Below, one piece after another: positions 13,943 to 17,153 of a DNA stretch of 17,153 nt (position 1 is the first letter of the stretch; every line of letters starts with the position of its first letter). The DNA is from Chromobacteriaceae bacterium (GTDB taxonomy: Bacteria; Pseudomonadota; Gammaproteobacteria; Burkholderiales; Aquaspirillaceae). Both the position numbers and the translations under genes were made by a program. The notes beneath the pieces were generated by a model. It was not told the DNA's origin. It searched no databases and was given only the letters and a program-made list of their open reading frames with translations. The stretch lies in NCBI GenBank assembly GCA_030151505.1, contig JASLDQ010000217.1, forward strand, positions 1-17,153, written 5' to 3'.

Positions 13943-14635
13943 TCAACGCGTATAGTCGCGCGCGCCGAAGATGGCCGTGCCGATCCGCACCAGCGTCGCC
14001 CCCTCCGCCACCGCCAGTTCCAGGTCGGCCGACATCCCCATCGACAGGGTATCGAGCGACAGCCCTTCTGCGGCCAGCTGCGCCAGAAGCCCGCGGGCGC
14101 AGCGGAACTGCCCGGCCAGCTTCTCCCGGTCCGCCGTCGGCTCGGGAATGCACATCAGCCCGCGCAGGCGCAGGCCGGGCAGAACGGCCACCGCCCGGGC
14201 AAGCGCAACGGCCTCGGCGGGCAGCACCCCGCTCTTGCTGGCCTCCCCGCTGACATTGACCTGCACGCACACCTGCAGGGGCGGCAACCCGGCCGGCCGC
14301 TGCGCCGACAGGCGCTCGGCGATTTTCAGGCGGTCGATCGAATGCACCCAGTCGGCCCGCTCGGCCACCGGACGGGTCTTGTTGCTCTGCAAAGGGCCGA
14401 TGAAATGCCATTCCAGCGCCAGATCGGCCAGTGCAGCAGTCTTGTCGACCAGTTCCTGCACATAGTTCTCGCCAAACGCGCGCTGGCCGCTGGCGGCAGC
14501 GGCGCGGACCGCCTCGGCCGGAAAGGTTTTGCTCACGGCCAGCAGCGTCACGCTGCCCTCGGCCCGGCCGGCGGCGAATTCCGCCGCACGAATACGTTGG
14601 GTGACGCCTTGCAGCGCCGATTCAATTGACATCAT
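13943..14635 (-). CDS. yggS: YggS family pyridoxal-phosphate homeostasis protein
   Basis: A 230-residue PLP-binding protein of the YggS/PROSC (PLPBP) family, which binds pyridoxal phosphate without a known catalytic reaction and keeps vitamin B6 and amino-acid pools in balance. The PLP lysine is Lys36 in LLAVSKTFPAE. Other family motifs are FGENYVQEL (about 66-74), WHFIGPLQSNK (about 88-98), VNVSGEASKSG, GLMCIPEP, LSMGMSADLELAVAEG near the C-terminus and VRIGTAIFGARDY at the end. The start is either 14635 or 14632 (two Met codons in tandem); no good Shine-Dalgarno is visible for either. First gene of the yggS-proC-yggT group, divergent from pilT. Confidence 0.93.
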   Translation of the reverse strand: MMSIESALQGVTQRIRAAEFAAGRAEGSVTLLAVSKTFPAEAVRAAAASGQRAFGENYVQELVDKTAALADLALEWHFIGPLQSNKTRPVAERADWVHSIDRLKIAERLSAQRPAGLPPLQVCVQVNVSGEASKSGVLPAEAVALARAVAVLPGLRLRGLMCIPEPTADREKLAGQFRCARGLLAQLAAEGLSLDTLSMGMSADLELAVAEGATLVRIGTAIFGARDYTR

Positions 14636-14651
14636 AATTTTGGGCACTTGG

Positions 14652-14680
14652 TTGCGGCATGGGGACGTCATCGCTACAAA
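14652..14680 (+). promoter_or_regulatory. Possible pilT promoter
   Basis: TTGCGG (14652-14657), a 17-bp spacer and TACAAA (14675-14680) in the 167-bp divergent yggS-pilT gap. Both hexamers are modest matches and would leave a leader of roughly 115 nt. No other strong pair was found. Confidence 0.25.
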
Positions 14681-14789
14681 GGATGAAGAGGACGGCCTTT
14701 AAAGAGCGGGCGTATCCGTTCACGCATGTCCGCAATGCGCCACAAGCCGGCAGACGGTGCTCTCAACGGATCAACCGCGGTTCTTGAAC

Positions 14790-14797
14790 AGGGAAAG
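14790..14797 (+). promoter_or_regulatory. Ribosome binding site of pilT
   Basis: AGGGAAAG, 5 nt before the ATG at 14803, fixes the pilT start. Confidence 0.5.
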
Positions 14798-14802
14798 TAT
14801 AA

Positions 14803-15846
14803 ATGGAAATTTCCGAGCTTCTTGCCTTCTCAGTCAAGAACAATGCATCCGACCTGCACCTGTCGGCCGGACTGCCGCCGATGATCCGCGTCCATGGCGA
14901 CGTGCGTCGCATCAATCTGCCGCCACTGGCGCACAGCGACGTGCACGACATGGTGTACGACATCATGAACGACTATCAGCGCAAGATTTACGAAGACTCG
15001 CTGGAAGTCGACTTCTCCTTCGAACTCCCCGGCATCGCGCGCTTCCGCGTCAATGCCTTCGTGCAGAATCGCGGCGCCGGCGCGGTGTTCCGCACCATTC
15101 CGTCGACGGTGCTGACGCTGGAAGACCTGGCCGCACCGCCGATCTTCGCCGAAATCGCCGGCTATCCGCGCGGCATCGTGCTGGTGACCGGGCCGACCGG
15201 CTCGGGCAAATCGACCACGCTGGCGGCGATGATCGACTACATCAACGACAACGCCTACTCGCACATCCTCACCATCGAGGACCCGATCGAATTCGTCCAC
15301 CAGCCCAAGCGCTGCCTGATCAACCAGCGCGAAGTCGGCCCGCACACCCACGGCTTCTCCAACGCCCTGCGCAGCGCCCTGCGCGAAGACCCGGACGTGA
15401 TCCTGATCGGCGAAATGCGCGACCTCGAAACCATCCGGCTGGCGCTGACCGCCGCCGAAACCGGCCACCTGGTGTTCGGCACGCTGCACACCAGCTCGGC
15501 TGCCAAGACCATCGACCGCATCGTCGACGTCTTCCCCGCCGCCGAAAAGGAAATGGTGCGCTCGATGCTGTCCGAATCGCTGCGGGCCGTGATCTCGCAG
15601 ACGCTGCTCAAGCGCCGCGACGGCAGCGGCCGGATCGCTGCGCACGAAATCATGCTGGGCACCGCAGCCATCCGTAACCTGATCCGCGAGAACAAGATCG
15701 CGCAGATGTATTCGGCGATCCAGACCGGCCAGACCGCGGGCATGCAGACGCTCGACCAGTGCCTGGCCGACCTCGTGCGGCGCAATGTCGTCGCCCCCGT
15801 GGAAGCGCGCCAGAAGGCCAAATTCCCGGAAAACTTCCCGGGCTGA
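14803..15846 (+). CDS. pilT: Type IV pilus retraction ATPase PilT
   Basis: Hexameric cytoplasmic ATPase that depolymerises type IV pili, driving twitching motility and DNA uptake. Length is 347 residues, the usual size. The N-terminal PAS-like domain begins with NNASDLHLSAG (13-23). Nucleotide-binding motifs: Walker A GPTGSGKST (130-138, Lys136), Asp box TIEDPIEF (157-164), Walker B DPDVILIGEMRD with Glu204, His box GHLVFGTLHTSSA with His222 and His229. The C-terminal AIRNLIRE (289-296), needed for retraction in PilT, is intact and separates it from PilB. It is the first of pilT, a cNMP-binding gene and pilU on the same strand. Glu codons are 18 GAA to 3 GAG. Confidence 0.97.
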   Translation: MEISELLAFSVKNNASDLHLSAGLPPMIRVHGDVRRINLPPLAHSDVHDMVYDIMNDYQRKIYEDSLEVDFSFELPGIARFRVNAFVQNRGAGAVFRTIPSTVLTLEDLAAPPIFAEIAGYPRGIVLVTGPTGSGKSTTLAAMIDYINDNAYSHILTIEDPIEFVHQPKRCLINQREVGPHTHGFSNALRSALREDPDVILIGEMRDLETIRLALTAAETGHLVFGTLHTSSAAKTIDRIVDVFPAAEKEMVRSMLSESLRAVISQTLLKRRDGSGRIAAHEIMLGTAAIRNLIRENKIAQMYSAIQTGQTAGMQTLDQCLADLVRRNVVAPVEARQKAKFPENFPG

Positions 15847-15869
15847 TCCCCTCGCCAGACGCGCTTCCC

Positions 15870-16511
15870 GTGAAAAACCTTCTCGCCCGGTTTCGCCGCA
15901 AGCCCGCGCCGCAGGCCACCACGCCGCGGGACGAATCCTCCAGCTACTTCGCGACGCAGTTCCAGGAGGGCCAGCAGGACACGCAGCTGATGGTCAGCTG
16001 GGACACGCGCAGCATCGACCTGCACACCCAGCCCTACGATCCGGCGCTGGGCACGCTGGCGCTGGTCAAGCTGTTCGGCCAGGATCCGCAGCTGTCTCAG
16101 CTCGGGCCGGAGGCGCTGTCGGTGTTCGGCAACTACCTCGAATATGTGCAGGTGGAGGCCGGCCGCCAGGTGATCGGGCAGGACGAGCAGGGCGACTTCC
16201 TGCTGATCGTGCTGGACGGCACCGTGGCCGTCGAGCGCGTGCAGCCCTGGGGCGCGAAGGCGCGCCTGGGCGAGTCGCGCGCGGGCGACGTGCTGGGCGA
16301 GATGTCGCTGCTCGACGCCGGGGCGAGGTTCTCGGCCTGCACCACGCTGACGCCGGCCAAGTTCGCGGTCCTGGGCGCCGCCGCGCTCGACCGCATGATG
16401 CAGCACGAGCCGCGCCTGGCCGCCGCGATGCTGGCGTGGCTCGCGCGCCGGCTGTCGCTGCGGCTGCGCCAGGTCAGCGCCCGGCTGTCGGCACTGCTCA
16501 CGCGCGAGTAA
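15870..16511 (+). CDS. Cyclic-nucleotide-binding-domain protein without DNA-binding domain
   Basis: A 213-residue protein. After a basic start and a variable region (1-60), a Crp-type cyclic-nucleotide-binding beta-barrel covers about 80-175: AGRQVIGQDEQGDFLLIVLDGTV, then the phosphate-binding cassette GEMSLLDAGARFS (143-155) with Glu144 and Arg153 at the ligand-contacting positions. The C-terminus is an Arg/Leu-rich helix (about 185-210) and there is no helix-turn-helix, so it is unlikely to be a transcription factor. It sits between pilT and pilU, an arrangement I associate with several Burkholderiales, which suggests a role in pilus retraction; ligand and partner are not shown. The GTG start at 15870, 23 bases after pilT, lacks a Shine-Dalgarno; the in-frame extension to 15759 overlaps pilT and is not preferred. 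Glu codons are 9 GAG to 2 GAA. Confidence 0.82.
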   Translation: MKNLLARFRRKPAPQATTPRDESSSYFATQFQEGQQDTQLMVSWDTRSIDLHTQPYDPALGTLALVKLFGQDPQLSQLGPEALSVFGNYLEYVQVEAGRQVIGQDEQGDFLLIVLDGTVAVERVQPWGAKARLGESRAGDVLGEMSLLDAGARFSACTTLTPAKFAVLGAAALDRMMQHEPRLAAAMLAWLARRLSLRLRQVSARLSALLTRE

Positions 16512-16625
16512 GCGCCAAATCCCGCACGCTCGCGCGCGTCGTGCGCAGCGGTTGCCATTGAACACCCCCACGTCTGCCCGATGCTGGCAATATCGAGGGT
16601 GTAGTCACGAAGAGGTTGCGAAGCC

Positions 16626-17153
16626 ATGGAAAGAGAACAAGCATCGAAGTTCGTCAATGACCTGCTGCGCCTGATGGTCACGCGCAATGGCTCCGACCTG
16701 TTCCTCACGGCCGACTTCCCGCCGGCGATCAAGGTCGACGGCAAGGTCACCAAGGTGTCGCCGCAGCCACTGACCGGCGCGCACACGATGGCGCTGGCGC
16801 GCGCGATCATGAACGACAAGCAGGCCTCCGACTTCGAGCGCACCAAGGAGTGCAACTTCGCGATCTCGCCGGCCGGCATCGGCCGCTTCCGCTGCAGCGC
16901 GTTCCTGCAGCAGAGCCACGTGGGCATCGTGCTGCGGACGATCCCGGCCGAGATCCCCACCATCGACAGCCTGGGCCTGCCGCGCGTGCTCAAGGACGTC
17001 GCGCTGACCAAGCGCGGCCTGATCATCATGGTCGGCGCCACCGGCTCCGGCAAGACGACCACCCAGGCCGCGATGCTCGACTGGCGCAACGAGAACACCT
17101 ACGGCCACATCATCACGGTCGAGGATCCGGTGGAGTTCGTGCATCCGCACAAG
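16626..17153 (+). CDS. pilU: Type IV pilus retraction ATPase PilU, 3' end cut off
   Basis: The first 176 residues of a PilT-like ATPase running off the window. The start MEREQASKFVNDLL and LMVTRNGSDLFLTADFPPAIKVDGK differ from PilT and match PilU. Then come a PAS-like N-domain, ERTKECNFAIS (71-81), Walker A GATGSGKT (137-144) and the Asp box TVEDPVEFVHPH (164-175). Walker B, the His box and the C-terminus lie beyond the edge. PilU assists PilT under load and acts with it. AGAGG about 10 nt before the ATG is an adequate ribosome binding site. The 114-base gap before it shows no convincing promoter or terminator, so read-through from the cNMP-binding gene is likely. Confidence 0.92.
   Translation, partial: MEREQASKFVNDLLRLMVTRNGSDLFLTADFPPAIKVDGKVTKVSPQPLTGAHTMALARAIMNDKQASDFERTKECNFAISPAGIGRFRCSAFLQQSHVGIVLRTIPAEIPTIDSLGLPRVLKDVALTKRGLIIMVGATGSGKTTTQAAMLDWRNENTYGHIITVEDPVEFVHPHK

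Noticed and set aside
14642..14655. Sigma-54 like promoter (GGCAC then TTGC) in front of pilT
   Set aside because: The spacer between the -24 and -12 elements is four bases, one short of the required five, and sigma-54 promoters do not tolerate this.
15863..15878. Possible fifth parS-like site near the start of the cNMP-binding gene
   Set aside because: Only the GTGAAA half-site is present; the other half has several mismatches and there is no palindrome.
1..17153. CRISPR arrays, IS elements, tRNA genes, prophage or defence genes, Neisseria-type DNA uptake sequences
   Set aside because: Looked for on both strands and not seen; no direct-repeat arrays, no transposase or integrase motifs, no tRNA cloverleaf and no GCCGTCTGAA.

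Overview
This 17.2 kb window is GC-rich, densely coded chromosomal DNA from a betaproteobacterium. The most likely placement is Neisseriales (Chromobacteriaceae/Aquaspirillaceae-like), judging from the DksA type, the gap/fba types and the mix of housekeeping genes. This is recognition by eye, without a database search. No tRNA, rRNA, IS element, prophage or CRISPR array is visible, and no gap between genes exceeds 300 bases.

Layout, left to right: (1) an ElaA-type GNAT acetyltransferase (+) converges on a BPSS1780-type membrane protein (-). (2) A central-carbon block follows on the + strand: tkt, gap, pgk, a LysE/RhtB exporter and class II aldolase fba. It is probably read from a promoter in front of tkt to a canonical terminator after fba, with GC-rich hairpins lacking U-runs between several of the genes. 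(3) A molybdenum-cofactor operon moaD-moaE-mobA (+) is followed by an AIM24/TIGR00266 gene (+), which ends at a bidirectional terminator. (4) A minus-strand block reads yggS, proC, yggT, a small periplasmic cytochrome c, dksA and aroG. (5) Diverging from yggS is a type IV pilus retraction block (+): pilT, a cyclic-nucleotide-binding-domain protein without a DNA-binding domain, and pilU, which is cut off by the window end.

The gene content is ordinary; the most notable signal lies on top of it. Four sites matching the chromosomal ParB centromere (parS, core GTTNCACGTGAAAC) lie between 2.7 and 10.1 kb: one perfect 16-bp palindrome inside tkt, two one-base variants bracketing the fba terminator (one touching the moaD ribosome binding site), and one variant beside the terminator shared with aroG. 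The same stretch holds two perfect DnaA boxes (TTATCCACA) plus weaker ones in and after mobA. Together they suggest an origin-proximal centromere region.

Other points: the GAPDH lacks the NAD-selective Asp and carries a GapB-like Asn-Ala-Ser; DksA has a Cys-Thr-Ser-Ala version of the zinc finger; the cNMP-binding protein between pilT and pilU could link second-messenger level to pilus retraction; and codon choice shifts after pilT.
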